Shown here: positions 10,471-22,905 of the stretch, in pieces
Position numbering within the stretch: the first letter of the stretch is position 1
How the letters are laid out: each line of letters starts with the position of its first letter
Assembly: GCA_027924585.1 (NCBI GenBank)
Contig: BSBM01000199.1
Location: 12,652,501 to 12,716,500, forward strand
DNA length: 64,000 bases
Source: Larix kaempferi
Taxonomy: Eukaryota > Streptophyta > Pinopsida > Pinales > Pinaceae
Reading direction: 5' to 3'
The notes under the pieces: generated by a model
Databases searched by the model: none
Told to the model about the DNA's origin: nothing
What the model saw: only the letters and a program-made list of their open reading frames with translations
Made by a program: the position numbers and the translations under genes

Positions 10471-10990
10471 TAAAGCACAGCTGATCATTACTGGATTGCA
10501 CGGAGTGGAGCACAGCTAATCATTTCAACCCATTGAAACGATAACCTTTGGCTCCCCACGTGGCAAAAGAGTTTGTTAATCCAAAAAAATGGTGGATTAA
10601 GAAATGACTTTTCAGTAAGCTGTTTGCCAAGAGCAAATGCCAGCCATTGGATGTGTGTGCTAGACGAATCTTTTCTAAAGTATATCAACATATCTTTGTC
10701 GTCCATTCTTAATCCAGGATTAAAAGGTTTCCCCCTCTGTGCTTGCATTTGTTCATTGTAGAGGCCTATCGGCGAATTAATTAGAAGGCTTCAACCAAAT
10801 ATAAAGACAACAAAATGATAATCAAATGTACATCTTTCCTATTGATATGATCATAACATGGTTATACCATTTTAATATTAGTTGCAAATTACAAACCTCT
10901 CAATGCATCCCTCCAACATGTCAGATATCCCTCTTAGATATCCCTCTTCTGGATAAGTCAAGCCTTTTATAAAGAATTAACTGTTGTACC
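10471..10990. other. non-coding interval
   Basis: Overlapping short frames on both strands (10488-10748 minus, 10573-10761 plus) show no recognisable domain. No repeat boundary was found. Confidence 0.5.
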
Positions 10991-11409
10991 ATCTTTAGTA
11001 AGTTTGATTTAAAATTCGGGATCGCTTCAAAATGGATTGTGTTGTCCCACATGGTCAATATCAGTGGAAAGTTCTCCCATTTGGAATAAATAATGCTCCT
11101 TCTGAATTCCAGAAGAGAATGGAAGATATTTTCAGGGAAAAGAAATGGGCACTTGTATATATTGATGATATCCTAATTTGCTCTAAAAAATTGCAGGAAC
11201 ATTTAAAACATCTACAAGAGTTCTACCAGCTGGTGTATAAACATGGCTTAGTTCTTTCCAAAAACAAAATGGAGATTGGGAAGACAAAAATTGAGTTTCT
11301 TGGTCTAAAAATCAATAAAGGCCAAGTAATCCTCCAAGAGCATGTTTTTAAGGTTTTTGATCATTTCCCAAATCAAATATTGAGAAAGTCCAGTTGCAGC
11401 ACTGCTTAG
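10991..11409 (+). pseudogene. reverse transcriptase fragment, caulimovirid (endogenous pararetrovirus)-like
   Basis: An open frame of 125 codons (11032-11409) contains PHGQYQWKVLPFG, NAPSEFQKRM, the catalytic box YIDDIL, then LSKNKMEIGKTKIEFLGLKI: the palm of a reverse transcriptase. The combination of the QW(K)VLPFG block, the IDDIL box and the MEIGKTKIEFLG segment fits Caulimoviridae-type RT better than the Ty3/gypsy RTs elsewhere in this window. Just upstream (from about 10,999) a remnant of the preceding RT motif lies in another frame, and downstream the frame is broken. No coat, movement or RNase H part was identified nearby. It is a truncated fossil, not a complete viral genome. A plant gypsy RT is the alternative. 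Confidence 0.6.
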
Positions 11410-11827
11410 GAAGCCTGAATTATATCATAATCGCCTAAGAATACTATACTTAAGTATACTTTTATAATCCTTAAAAAATACCCTGGTTGGCCCCCAACGT
11501 TGGAAATATATTTGAAGGATATTGGTAAAAAAAGGCAATGTAAAACACAAGATTATTGTAGGCATGTTTTCTATTTACTACGAACTAGTTCTTGGCCACA
11601 TACAACGTCAAATTCACACTAGAGTACATAGGAAATTTTAAAGCTTGTGCTATTAAATAGTATTCGGAAACGAGGCAAAATGGTAGAGGAACTAAGCGCT
11701 TAATGCGTAGAGGAAAATCCATTCTTTTGACAACGTATATATAATGCATTTATTCTTTGATTGGTCATTTTTTTATTAGTAGAACTGGCAGTGTTTTGTG
11801 TCATAGCACTCGTCGCATATCTTTTTT

Positions 11828-11910
11828 TGCTATGACCTCCTTTTGGTAGGGATATGTTTCATTTCTTTTTTGCTATGACCTCCTTTTGGTAGGGATATGT
11901 TGCGTTGCAG
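11828..11910. repeat. 43-bp tandem duplication
   Basis: TGCTATGACCTCCTTTTGGT plus AGGGATATGTT occurs at 11828 and again at 11871, giving a clean 43-bp period. Small local duplication without coding content. Confidence 0.8.
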
Positions 11911-12240
11911 CTTTCTCTTGTTCTTGTATTTTTTATTATTTAATTATTTATTTTATTTGATTATTTTTTATTTTTTAAAATTATTTTTATAATGATGATA
12001 ATAATTCACTAATACTTTTGTCTCATTTTGGTCATCAACTAGCAAAACCATATTATTAAAGGGCAACATTTTTAATAATGACACTTTTAATAATATAATT
12101 GTGCTAATACTAATATTATGTTACAAGAAACATATTTTTATTAAAAAATATTTTTAATACATAATATTTTAAAAATATTTATATATAAAATTTTGTAAAG
12201 TTAATAATGTTTATACATTAAAATGATAATAAAATAAAAT

Positions 12241-12329
12241 TTATAATATCAATTCTTCTGAAAGAAAAATTCAAAGTTAGAAAATTTATAATATCAATTC
12301 TTCAAAAAGAAAAATTCAAAGTTAGAAGA
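12241..12329. repeat. 45-bp tandem duplication
   Basis: TTATAATATCAATTCTTC followed by AAAGAAAAATTCAAAGTTAG occurs at 12241 and 12286, a 45-bp period with two or three differences. Confidence 0.8.
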
Positions 12330-15300
12330 GGTATGGCAACAAGCCGAAAAAAATGAATCACCATTTATTAGTCCCTGCCTTCAGACTGGAAGGGACTCTT
12401 GCAATTTCTTTGTTGTTAAAAAAATCATCCTACATTTTTTATTCGTCTTCATTTGTTCAACCAATCGTATTAGTAGAGCCGCTTTATCCACCTATCAACA
12501 TATTTCACCCCTTATTTGACCTCATCCCGAGCCAAAAGAAAAATAAGGCATTATTTTCTTATGTTTTAGCAAGTGAAAAGTTGAAAGACTAGATTAATGC
12601 TAGCATTATATAATCTTTCAACGTTAGTTGTTTGGATGATTTCTACTATCCTCATGTAGAGCTACCGCGTTGGAAGCCACTGCCATGATCTCTCACTGCC
12701 TGTAGGTAGTCATTTCCTTGATGGTTATGCCACTGCCTTTGCCTCTTTATATGATCTTAAACTCCCAGTTGTGCTACCGCCTTTGCCTGTTTTATGATCT
12801 TAAAATCCCACACTCTTCACAGTATCATGTAGGATTATGGTGATAAATGATGCAGGTTAGTTTGCTAGCGCTTCATAGTTTTTTTCAATGTGTTTGTATT
12901 CATTGCATATTGATTATTGAATTCACAAAACACCAATGGACTTGGAAGGAAGGCATAAACTAGTAAAGTTATTGATACTTATACATTTTATAACTGTACT
13001 TTTTTACAACAAATTGATGGCTCGTTTCTGAGCAATTTAGAAATTGATTATGCTAAACAATATTTATCTTACTTACCACATAGTTATGATAATCATAGTT
13101 ACTCTCTAGTTTTTATACACACATCAAATCTTTGCTTCAATACTACACATATTCTTATGCTCAATTATGTTGTAGTTATGTGCAACATTACATGTTGGTG
13201 TATTGATCAAGTACTCTTTACTGCAATAAGTTATTTGATAAGTAATGTGTGTGATACTTGATATGATTGGATTGTTACCACTTTCAAATACAACAGGCAC
13301 ATGTCATACAAAAAAAATGGACAATGAAGTATGTTATCTTATATTAAATTGTACACTTGGGTAACAAAGAGGACTGCAAATATTGACCCACAACGCAAAC
13401 TCAGACAGTACATTACAAAAACACAATTCACAGAGTACCAATATGCTTGAAAGGCTCTGCTAATTAGAAGAGATGAGATGCTTAACTGAGTAGAGGATTT
13501 GCATGGATCTATCAAAATTATCTTCTCTAGTCCACTAGAATCCCTAACATCATCGACCATCATTTTGTCTGTCCTTGGGAAAGAGACTTTCAGGACTTTC
13601 AACTTGAAGCCCTTGGTATCTATGTATATGATATTTCTTCAAACTAACAGACATAAAAATGTTATGTTAGAGACTAAAACACAAAAATTCCATGCGAAGT
13701 TTCCAAGTTGAAAAAATATTAGAAATTAAGATGCCATGACATGCTGAGTAAAGCACATCCAATGAACAACAACAAAGTTTGTTGAGAATAGTCATTCTCT
13801 CTATATTTTGTCGAACATTTCTCCAATTAAAGTAAATTAAAACAAAAATTCCAAAAATGTAGCAATGATTGGCACAAAAGACCTCAAATGAGCATTATTA
13901 AGCTCTAAACACACAATATCCAGCTCAAAACACCTTAAAACAAACCCTAGGTAGTTGAAGTTTGTGGATTGCAATTCTAGTCAAATGAAACGAGTGAATG
14001 TAATTGCTCCACCACAACTAAAAGTACATAATAGTCATGGTAGGGCCTGATGAACGTGGGAGTGAGGTTCTTCCTAACTTAAAATATGCACTTAGCCATG
14101 TCCATTAGCACCAAGTACTGCTCCTGCAAAATTCCTAACACCGATGTCAACACTTGAGGAAATAATCTTCAAATATTTCTCTAAGTAGTTGTAGTTCGAA
14201 CAAACAATTCTACTCTATACCATTCAAACAATCAAATGTGTCTTTCATCCCCACACCTGAGATAAAATCCTCCTTGAAGGGAGATTCATTTCAATGGTAA
14301 TGATACCACACACTACTCGCACCTGAGGTAGTAGTTCTCCTAGTTTGATCCTTTTAGGAAAAAGGATTTAACAAACAAATAATAAAATTCATGTCTTTTT
14401 TGTTGTGTTATTTTCATAGATTTTATAACTCAGTTGGGTTGAGTTGATATATAGTTTCTTGTTGTAGTTCTTTGTGAATCATTGAAATTTGTTGTTGTTG
14501 TTTTGATCCAAGGCCATGGTAGGAATTAGATACCTTTACAGGTTAGGATTTCCCTACACAAATTCACATGGAAAACTTTCATTTCGTATTTCTTAGAAAA
14601 AGAAATATAACACATAAATAAAAGATGTTTGCAGATATATGCACTTTAGTTTCTACGAAATGTAGTGCCAAAATGCATCTACTTGATATAAAAAATCTAC
14701 ATAAATGTTTCACATATACACTTAGATCCAGTTTCATACCTTCTACAACTGCATAGACAACAAAACTTGCATATCAAGAAAAACAAGGGAACTTGTCCTT
14801 AAAATCATATATGAAGCTCATATTACAACATTGGATAGAAGTAACTCGTTTGGATTGAGAAGGTGAACCTACTGGACATCTTCATTAGTTCAAATTCCAT
14901 GAGATATCATGGTGGCAACAATATAAACCACCACTGCACTCTTATGGCAAAACACATGGATTGCATAGCTCAAGCTCAGGTCTCCAACATTATGCCCAAC
15001 CACCCGCTTTGGAGCGCGTTACTACTTGCACCATCACTTTACATAAGCTTCTATCTATTCACCAACTCCTTGGTCCACCCACTTGTGCAAGGCTAAGTTG
15101 TTTATATTTACTCTAAAGCAAAGGCTTGGACAACTAAACTTCTATAGGCACTATTGATGCTTGAAACACCATTAAGGGTTGATTCCACAAAGTGTCATGA
15201 AATTGCGTAAAAAATTTAAATTTTGTCTTGGTACTAGAAACAAAAGCATTTTGAAGCCCCATTCTGCTTGTTCTTCCTATGCACTCTCGTACTTTTTGTG

Positions 15301-18300
15301 ATCAAACAAGGGGGGCCTAACTAAGTATCAATGAAAAAAATACAATTCATTGTTTTATGATGAATGTGGTTATGATGTTGGCTAGCAGAGAAAAAAAAAA
15401 AACAAAACAAAACAAACAAACTTGACATGCTCAATTCTAGAGATGAATGCTTGGATGTTATCCTATACAAATGAAAAGAAGTTTGAAATGCTAAAAATTA
15501 GTTTTGCACTACCATTTTGCATTTGGCTATATTGCACTATGCTAATCAGATCCTAACTCTCATCCTACTATAGCATCGAGCTCACATGCCTTGTGCACAA
15601 GGCCAACTCCTTGGTGTTATTTGGGATAAGTTGTGTTGAACGAGCATTATATGGTGTAAATAATTGAGATATGTGGTGCACATGGGATAAAGCCGATGAC
15701 TTGTCACTTTGTGTCAATGGTGGTTGAATGGTATCGTCTCGCTCTATGTTCGATTTGGCATGTGATGTGGACCCGTGTTGATGATTCAAATGGTTGATCC
15801 GATGTGTAAAGTTGGCAGGCATGGTGTTTAATGTTGGTCGTATGTAGTGATTCGAGAATTGCCATTGTGTATCAATCGAATCGTGTGTGGATTAAATGGA
15901 TTGATTTTATGTACGATGTATCTAAAACATTGTGCATTGATCAACCATTGTGGTTTGATGTGGTAAGATCTGTGGATGTAATGCCCACCATGTGTCTTTG
16001 GTTGGTGGCTTTGAGATCTTTTCCACCCTGCTTGTACACTATGATGTATTGGTTGATCAATATAGTGAGTGAATAATATAGTGAGTGAATGTTAGATTTT
16101 TTAGGATTTTGAACTTGGTAAGTGCAGTTTAGTTGGACTTGATGCTCATTCTCCACATTTATTTTCTAATCGCTCCTTTTTGAGAATTTTCTCTCTGTCA
16201 AATTCTGGTGGCCATTGTTACTGTGAAAATATTAAAAAAATGTGGAGTCTTGATTGAGGTTTGAAATTTTAGACATGGGAGCAAGTGTTGGTACATCCTA
16301 GCTAGTCGACAGGCTCACAAATTGGTTTTCAATTTCTCATTCATATGAGGTATGCACAGAGTAAGATGAATGGTTTAACTGCAGTTTTTTCATTTGTTTA
16401 ATTGGATTGATGACTTCTGATGTCATCCTACCCAATTAACCCATTCCTAAATCCTGCATGTCCCTCTTTCATTTTCACTGGTTGAACGATAAAAATAATG
16501 ATGGATTCAATATTTTGGTTTACTTGTTGTGTTGGAGTTCTCTACAAATTGAAGTGTATGAATGCTTGAGTTAAATTATAGTGGGAATGCTCCTATCATG
16601 GCAATCTATTTTTTTCAATTGCTATGTAGTTATGGATATAGATGTTTTGTCGTGCAAGCTCATAGTCGTTTCGGTCCGTCTGTGTATAGATATGATGATG
16701 TAATCCTATTGGATATGATTGGATCCCATTAGCTATGTTTTCTTCCTTAATGCACAGACTATCCCCTATCCTATGCATTGTTTTATCCCTACCTTGTGCT
16801 GACCTTTGGGTTCATTGTTTATCCATTTTCATCTCCCTGCTCATTTTGAATGCCCTATTCACAACTATTTGGTAGATGAAAGATGCATACTAGTATCGGA
16901 GGATGATATAGAAAGTTTGGGGTTGGTTTTCCTATGGAGATATTTGAGCTCTTGTGATTATTACGATGTCATGTGAAATATGTTGAGTCTATGTTGAGCC
17001 ATAGCTTAAGTAAGTGGTAGATATGTCTTCATATGTGTTCTTTGTGGACATTGCCGATCTATTATAGCTCCTTGTGATTTATTGTCATGTTGATTTAAGC
17101 CCCACCGACCTTGGTCATGGCGTCTGCTCATAATGTTAACTTCTTGAATGGTTAAGCTCTGATTGTATCATGATTGTCAAGATTCTGGATTTGTTGAGTT
17201 TTATGGATATGTGAAGTTGAATGTTCTTATGGGTTTAATGAGCATGTTGATTAATGATGTCGATGCCCATTATGCTCAATGTCTGAAGTTGCATCACTTG
17301 ATTATGCATTGAACCCTTGATATCTTTAGTGGTATGATGTATGTGTTCAATGGAGCATAGAGTTACACGGTTGATGAGTCATTTCTAGTCGATTATGCCA
17401 ATGTGCCATTCTACTCAAACTTTGAAATTTCATTTCTTGATCTGTGTATAAATATGGGTTTCTATGGATGTCATACGCATGGTTGAATGATTATACTCTT
17501 GTGTCATTGTGGTTAATGGGTGCATATGATATTGGTTCACTGGTTCGTTAATTCTCTAGGATTGCATTACTTTTATTTGATTACTGAGCTTATCCAAGTG
17601 GTTGGAACTTACACCAGTTTTCTACCTGTGCTTATGATTGAAAGAGAGCCTTGCTGGAGTTGTTTTGATTTTGACATAGTTGGTTAGGAATTAGGATTGA
17701 AATAATGTGTTATGCCTCCTCTTGTCTCATTTTCTATGATGGCCTATGGTATTTTTTTTGGTTGAGGGAATACATGATTTCTGGTTGTTCCCCTCAGTTT
17801 GCATTCAAAAGAGTGTGCCTTGATTATGTTTTGAAGTTTGTTACATCATCAAGTCAATGCAAGTGAATACATTCTAATGCATTTTTTAGTCATGATTATG
17901 GTCGATTAGGGTGAAAGGATTCGTGATTGTAATCTTGCACTTATTTGTGAAGTTGAAGCTTTCCATGTTTTTACTTATGACTATGGGTTTAGTTGAAAAA
18001 AAATGAAACAGATTGCCTACCCATTTTTGCATAGGATTGTCCTTCATCATGATTTCAATATTGATGAATAAAGATACTTTTTCATGGCAGTCTATAAGAT
18101 GGTTGAAATCGTAATTATGGACATGTGTGCAAGAGTTGTTGTGATTCTTGTTTGTTTTTCAACCAAGATGCCAATTTAGGAATGTTGTGATGGTTGTTTA
18201 AAACAAAGAGTAGTATGTTATAATCATTGTCCTGAAGACTCAAGTATTTATTGTTGAAGGAACTATACAGTTGGTTATCACTTGAACATCTCTGTCTCTA

Positions 18301-18700
18301 CATTTTATGAATGTAGAAATGATTGTGAAGGTATCATTATCATTATCATGTATGCATTTCTTTTATGTGGACCAATCTTACCATGTTATGATAGTTGATG
18401 CATAATGCTACCCTTTCTAGTCTATACACAAGTCATCTACCCTTACCTTAAACTAAATCATGTCCTACTCGACAACCAAAATACTCACGATAATGAATGC
18501 ATGTTGATTTTGTTAATTACTAGAGTGAGATGAGTAGCTAGATACATCTAATTTACATTTTATTACCCAGTGGTGAGGTCCTTTATAAGCACATCCATGT
18601 TTTATTAAATGAATGAAGATAATATAATGAATGTGGTGACCTTATTATGATATTTTGATGTGATTTTATACAGCTAAATACTTTATTTTATTTTCAACTC
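12330..18700. other. long non-coding interval, probably old repeats
   Basis: No gene could be supported. 13.3-15.4 kb is AC-rich on the plus strand, while 15.8-18.6 kb is strikingly rich in T and G with many TGATTATG/GTTGATG-like words. Such strand asymmetry is common inside LTRs or untranslated parts of old retroelements, but I found no termini. Frames such as 13339-13602 minus and 15831-16076 plus show no domain. Confidence 0.5.
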
Positions 18701-18969
18701 ATGAATTTTCACAATAGGGGATCTAAAAGGGTTGGGAGAGGTAGATGCCATAGGAACCAATTTGTTTGGAAAGAAGGGAGAAGGAAAATAGTGAGATTCT
18801 CTATTCACTTTGATGTTGATTCCAATGATTTTTATAAGTTATCCCAGACAGGACATTTATTTTTGGGATCCCCTCCTATACGCCCCCCTTCACCTCCACC
18901 TTAATATGAGTTGCAACCTCACCCAAGCATAGTTGATATGCCTCCAGAATTCCATGTTCGCAATGATGG
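18701..18969 (+). pseudogene. unrecognised coding-like remnant interrupted by gypsy element
   Basis: A 67-codon frame, basic at first (RGSKRVGRGRCHRNQF) and proline-rich at the end (PPIRPPSPPP), ends in TAA at 18902 but reads on in frame to the insertion site. After removal of the element and one copy of its 5-bp duplication the frame continues at 23368 with YDFSPPSPRSHVTGWKS and stays open to TAG at 23477. The basic/proline-rich composition resembles retrotransposon gag tails or disordered nuclear proteins, but I do not recognise the family. It shows that the target of the insertion was once coding-like. Confidence 0.35.
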
Positions 18970-19361
18970 TGTGAAGAACCTGCAATAATTATTTAATGAA
19001 AACACATGAAATATCAGAAATAACAGAACTCAGAATCACTTTTATATTGATCGCAGGCCACTTCGAGGGGGCAACCTCCTTTGAGCAAGCTCAATACAAA
19101 TAACTTCATGGTACCTTCATTGGTCTCAACTCAAACTTATATACTAAGTCTAGGTGCCAATACCATGTGTCAATACAAACCATGGGCCAATACAAACTAT
19201 GGATCAACAATTACTACGGGACAACTTGCAAAGCATATGCGTCCAACAACAATAATACAAACTATGGATCAACAAATAATACGGGATGACTTACAAAGCA
19301 TATGCATCCAACAACAATATACTAACAAAGTAAATAGAAGGGTTGACATGGGTTCCTAACA
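18970..19361 (-). repeat. 3' LTR of deleted gypsy element
   Basis: 392-bp LTR bounded by TG and CA. It carries two copies of an internal unit containing ACAAACTATGGATCAACAA followed by GCATATGCGTCCAACAACAA, where the partner LTR has three. Confidence 0.9.
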
Positions 19362-19378
19362 TCCCCTCTCCCTTAAAA
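19362..19378 (-). other. polypurine tract
   Basis: Minus-strand reading AAGGGAGAGGGGA lies immediately before the LTR start TGTTAGGAACC. This is the expected plus-strand primer position for a minus-oriented LTR element. Confidence 0.75.
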
Positions 19379-19383
19379 AAAGC

Positions 19384-19894
19384 TTTGTCCTCAAAGCTTT
19401 AGATGTGGAAATTGATGCAGAATCTGAAGCCGTGGTTCCCCTGTAGCATTCTCGGGTTGCATTCTGGGCCACTGACGCGTTTTGAGTTTTAGAGAGAGTT
19501 GCTTGGAAGGATGTAGACGAAGAAGAACCATATCAGCTTCCTAAAAAGTGTGCTCACAACGGTGTTGATCGGTTTGTTGTTTCAGTCGAATTCTTTCCAT
19601 GTGAAGATTGTCCTGCAGGATGAGAAGAATATGATCGGGGTTTCAAAGAATCGAGTCAATTGCCTGAACTAGGGAGCTGCTAAGGGTGTATGGAAGAAGA
19701 ACTAGAGGTTCCTGTCCATAGACTGCTTCATATGGTGTCCTTTTAGATGTGGTATTGTACCACTGGAGCGCTTCTAGGAAATCCATAGAAATAGTTGTCC
19801 AAATCTGTGTAGGGATGGGAAAGGGTTCGAGCAGTCCTGAAAGGAGTGTCGTTTCACCCTTGTTAACCTGGAAAGTATCATAGTCAACCCCCAT
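19384..19894 (-). pseudogene. gypsy integrase remnant lacking catalytic core
   Basis: The frame keeps the end of the zinc-binding region (QVNKGETTLLSGLLEPFPIP), the start of the catalytic domain (QIWTTISMDFLEAL) and then jumps directly to QWYNTTSKRTPYEAVYGQEP, the segment that normally follows the third catalytic residue. The DD35E core is therefore deleted, apart from the first Asp region (SMDFL). Beyond 19643 the C-terminal part can still be read in the same frame (DHILLILQDNLHMERIRLKQ) with stops. The deletion kept the frame. Confidence 0.75.
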
Positions 19895-19918
19895 CTATTG
19901 AATTGTCATTTTCAATTC

Positions 19919-20890
19919 CTACCAAAAGAAGTTACATTGTTCCCGATCATACCTTTTGAGGAACTCAAAGTGCCTTGCCGATGAAGAAGCATGGAATTCA
20001 TAGAAGAGATAGCCCTGTTGAACCGATTGCAACCAATTTGAAACAAGCAGAGAAATAGTTGTAAGAGGAACTAGGTCATCAAATGTGTGAGAAGGATCAT
20101 CTGCCACCATAGTGTCCTTACCCTTCTTGTAAGTGATCACATAGGCATAACCCATGAGTTGGATAACCCATTTCAAGTGTGCTGGGGAGGAGACCGGTTG
20201 TTCTAGGAAATTTTCCAAACTCTGGAGATTAGTCTTGATGCAGAAATGATTCCCTAATAGATATGGCTGCCACTTCTGTAATGGATGCAAAATAGCCAGC
20301 ATTTCCTGCTGAGATGTACATGCGGCTAAAGTCTTACTGGAAAGGTCTCTTGAAGGCGACAAGCCCACTGGTTCAGCAAGGACACCTGCATATCTATCCA
20401 AGGAAGTAGGGGATACCATTGATGGGTGCATCTGAATGGAATGGAGTTGAGCGATGACACCATGTGAATTCTTCTTAAGGATCTTTTCCAAGCGATGTGA
20501 ACTAATGATGCGGAGAGACCCTTGATGTAAGCCTGTAAATTTGTGTTGTTTCCCATTGACTGAAAATTGCATCCAAAGTTCAGCAAAATCCCATAAGATG
20601 GGGCCAAGTGTGCGTAACCATTGAACGCCCAAAACCACATCACATCCACCTAGGGACAAGGAAAACATGTCAAAGCGCAGGTTATAATCTTCCAGAGAGA
20701 TACGCACATTGTGACACTTCCCTTTGCAAGGTAAGGTGCCCCCATTGGCAACCATGACTTCAAAGTTGGAGCAAGGATGGACAAAACAATCAACCTGTTT
20801 GGCGATCCGAGGGTCAATGAAGTTATGAGTGCTACCAAAATCAATGAGTATTGTAAGAGGAAGATTCTTGAAGTAACCTTTGACCCGCAT
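19919..20890 (-). pseudogene. gypsy protease fused in frame to RNase H tail; RT deleted
   Basis: An uninterrupted 323-codon frame. Residues from about 10 on show the retroviral-type aspartic protease: ILIDFGSTHNFID (canonical D-S-G altered to D-F-G), then VVLGVQWLRTLGPI. A linker runs to GVLAEPVGLSPSRD, which normally precedes the RT, and is followed at once by SSKTLAACTSQQEMLAIL, KWQPYLLGNHFCIKTNLQSL and YKKGKDTMVADDPSH, the second half of RNase H. About 300 residues of RT and early RNase H are absent without loss of frame. The terminal part leads into the integrase zinc-binding region after a TAG at 19919. Confidence 0.85.
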
Positions 20891-21136
20891 TGTTTAGGGG
20901 GTGGTGACACCGGATAAAGCATGGAGAGATATATCTGGTTGGTCCTCCTGAGATGGGGGGTCAATAGGCGGCTCCTGAATGTCGACCTGGTCATCCATTG
21001 TATTTGGAGCTTCTTCACCAATTTTAGAGGCAGACGGAGAATCCATATCCAAGAGATAGAGCTTTTGCTAAACACATATATGTCCCCGAGTGAATTCCTC
21101 ATCATAATTATAACAAAGCACTTTTTCTCTACGTGC

Positions 21137-21790
21137 CTACATCTCTGTTTCGGACAAATTCTTGATAGGAGTTGGTCGAGGAGCTGGCAGGATGGGAGGT
21201 CGTTGAGAACCCATATTTCGGAAGGGAACAAAAGTGGGTTTGGAGCGTTGTTGGGATGCAATCTTGTCTTCTTCCAACTTAGCCAACCCCAGGGCTTCCA
21301 TCATTGTGTTGGGACAGAACATTTTGAACTCTGAGTGGATTTCATCCTTAAGACCACTGATAAAAAAAATCCCATAGAATTCATCAGACAATCCTTCTGT
21401 GTGATTTGCTAGTTTCTCAAATTTTGCCTGATACTCTCTCACAATGCCAATTTGACGAAGTTTATTGAGTGCTCCGGTGAAGTCATCAAAATCACTAGGA
21501 CCAAATCATCGCAAAAGGAGTTGGCAAAAATCTGTCCATTTTGGCTCGTCATAAGCCTTGATGTACCAACGGTACCATTGAAGGGCTTCATGTTCCAAAT
21601 GAAAGGATGCAAGTGGAACTTTTTGGACATCAAAAGTATTATGCAAACTGAAATATTGTTCTGCACGATAGATCCATCCAGTCGGATTAGTACCATTGAA
21701 CCGAGGAAATTCAAGCTTCAGACCACGAAAATTGCTAGAAGAAGAGAACCCGTTGTCTGATGAAGACTCAGACTGTCGTTTGTTGTTCAT
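21137..21790 (-). pseudogene. gypsy gag with premature stop
   Basis: Starts at ATG 21790 with a Ser-rich leader, then LKLEFPRFNGTNPTGWIYRAEQ and LEHEALQWYRWY, the signature of plant chromoviral/gypsy gag, and further on REYQAKFEKLANHTEGLSDE and ISGLKDEIHSEFK. A TGA at 21506-21508, readable as CGA to TGA, interrupts it in frame. The next stop is TAG at 21137. The zinc knuckle downstream of that stop reads CYNYDEEFTRGHIC, with the second cysteine changed to tyrosine. Confidence 0.8.
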
Positions 21791-22891
21791 GGCTGAATGC
21801 TCAAGATGGAGGCCGAGAAATTTTTCATCCAGATCCTAGAGTTTGGTTTGGATGGTTGCAAGTGCTTCCTCCATGGTTTTTGCTCCTACGCGGGTGACAA
21901 CCATAACCAGGAGTTTTTTTTTTTTTTGCGAGGGGGAATGGATAGAAAAACACAAACAGAAGCTTATTTAGTGAAGGAAAATTTGGATTTTGGAAAAACT
22001 CAGATGGGTAATTGGGGTTTGACTAGGTTTTGGACACTTTGGAATGGATAGGGAAGAAGAAAATGAGGATTTCAGAAGCAGGGTGAAATAATGGGAAAAT
22101 TTGCCAGAGAGGGACAAAGAAGCAGAAATGGGGAATGGACACGGTGGCAAAATTTGAGGGTGATTGGGTAAAAATCGAAGGAGTTATGGAAAACCCTAAA
22201 AATAGACAAATGTGGGATTTCGGGCTTTGGGAAGTGGAATTTGGGATAGGGTCCTCAGGAATGAAATATGCAGAATAGGATTGCAGGGGTGTCAGTGAAG
22301 TTTTAGGGAAAACGACGAGATCTGGAACGGCTCAGACTGGATCGGAAATGGCTAGATCTGGAACGACTGTTAGAATGGATCTGAATGGTTGGATTAGAAC
22401 CGGCTTTCAAAATGTATCTGCAACAGCGCGGAAGTGATCGGAAATAGATGGATCTGCAATGGCATGGAAGTGATCGAAAACAGTTCAGCTAAAAATAGAT
22501 ATGGACCCCAGGTATGTTCGGCTTCCTATCGGTTCAGGGGATTCACTCTACCACCAATGTTGTCTAGCGACTTGCATATTGGGGCAGTACCCCTCACTCC
22601 ACGGCTCAGGTAAAACTGATAACCGCTTTGCCACAAACGACATCTCTTGGTTTACCTCACGGGTGGGAACTAGTCAATCGAGTAGGGGGTCATTGCCCTT
22701 TTCACGAGTAGGTCCTCTCAACGGGCCAGCTACTTTGGGGTTCCTGTAGTACTCCTCATAATGAGTTTTATGGCTTATGCCCAAGTACTTCCCACAGTTA
22801 AGCGGATAGGGATTATTCCCAGATCCGAAGCTGCAACAGATGTGAGAAAAAAAAAATTGGCAGAAATTTCACCCAACGAGCCCAAGAAAGT
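21791..22891 (-). other. leader region of deleted gypsy element
   Basis: Untranslated region between primer site and gag ATG. Contains a T-run at about 21,913 and no ORF with known domains. Frames such as 21968-22150 minus and 22501-22749 plus are not supported. Confidence 0.6.
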
Positions 22892-22903
22892 GCTCTGATA
22901 GCA
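22892..22903 (-). other. primer binding site, initiator-Met type
   Basis: Minus strand reads TGCTATCAGAGC two bases inside the right LTR, one mismatch from the TGGTATCAGAGC site complementary to the 3' end of plant initiator tRNA-Met. This fixes the right LTR as the 5' LTR. Confidence 0.8.
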
Positions 22904-22905
22904 GA

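Noticed and set aside
12353-12592. 79-codon frame after the 45-bp duplication
   Set aside because: No similarity to any family and no codon structure; chance ORF.
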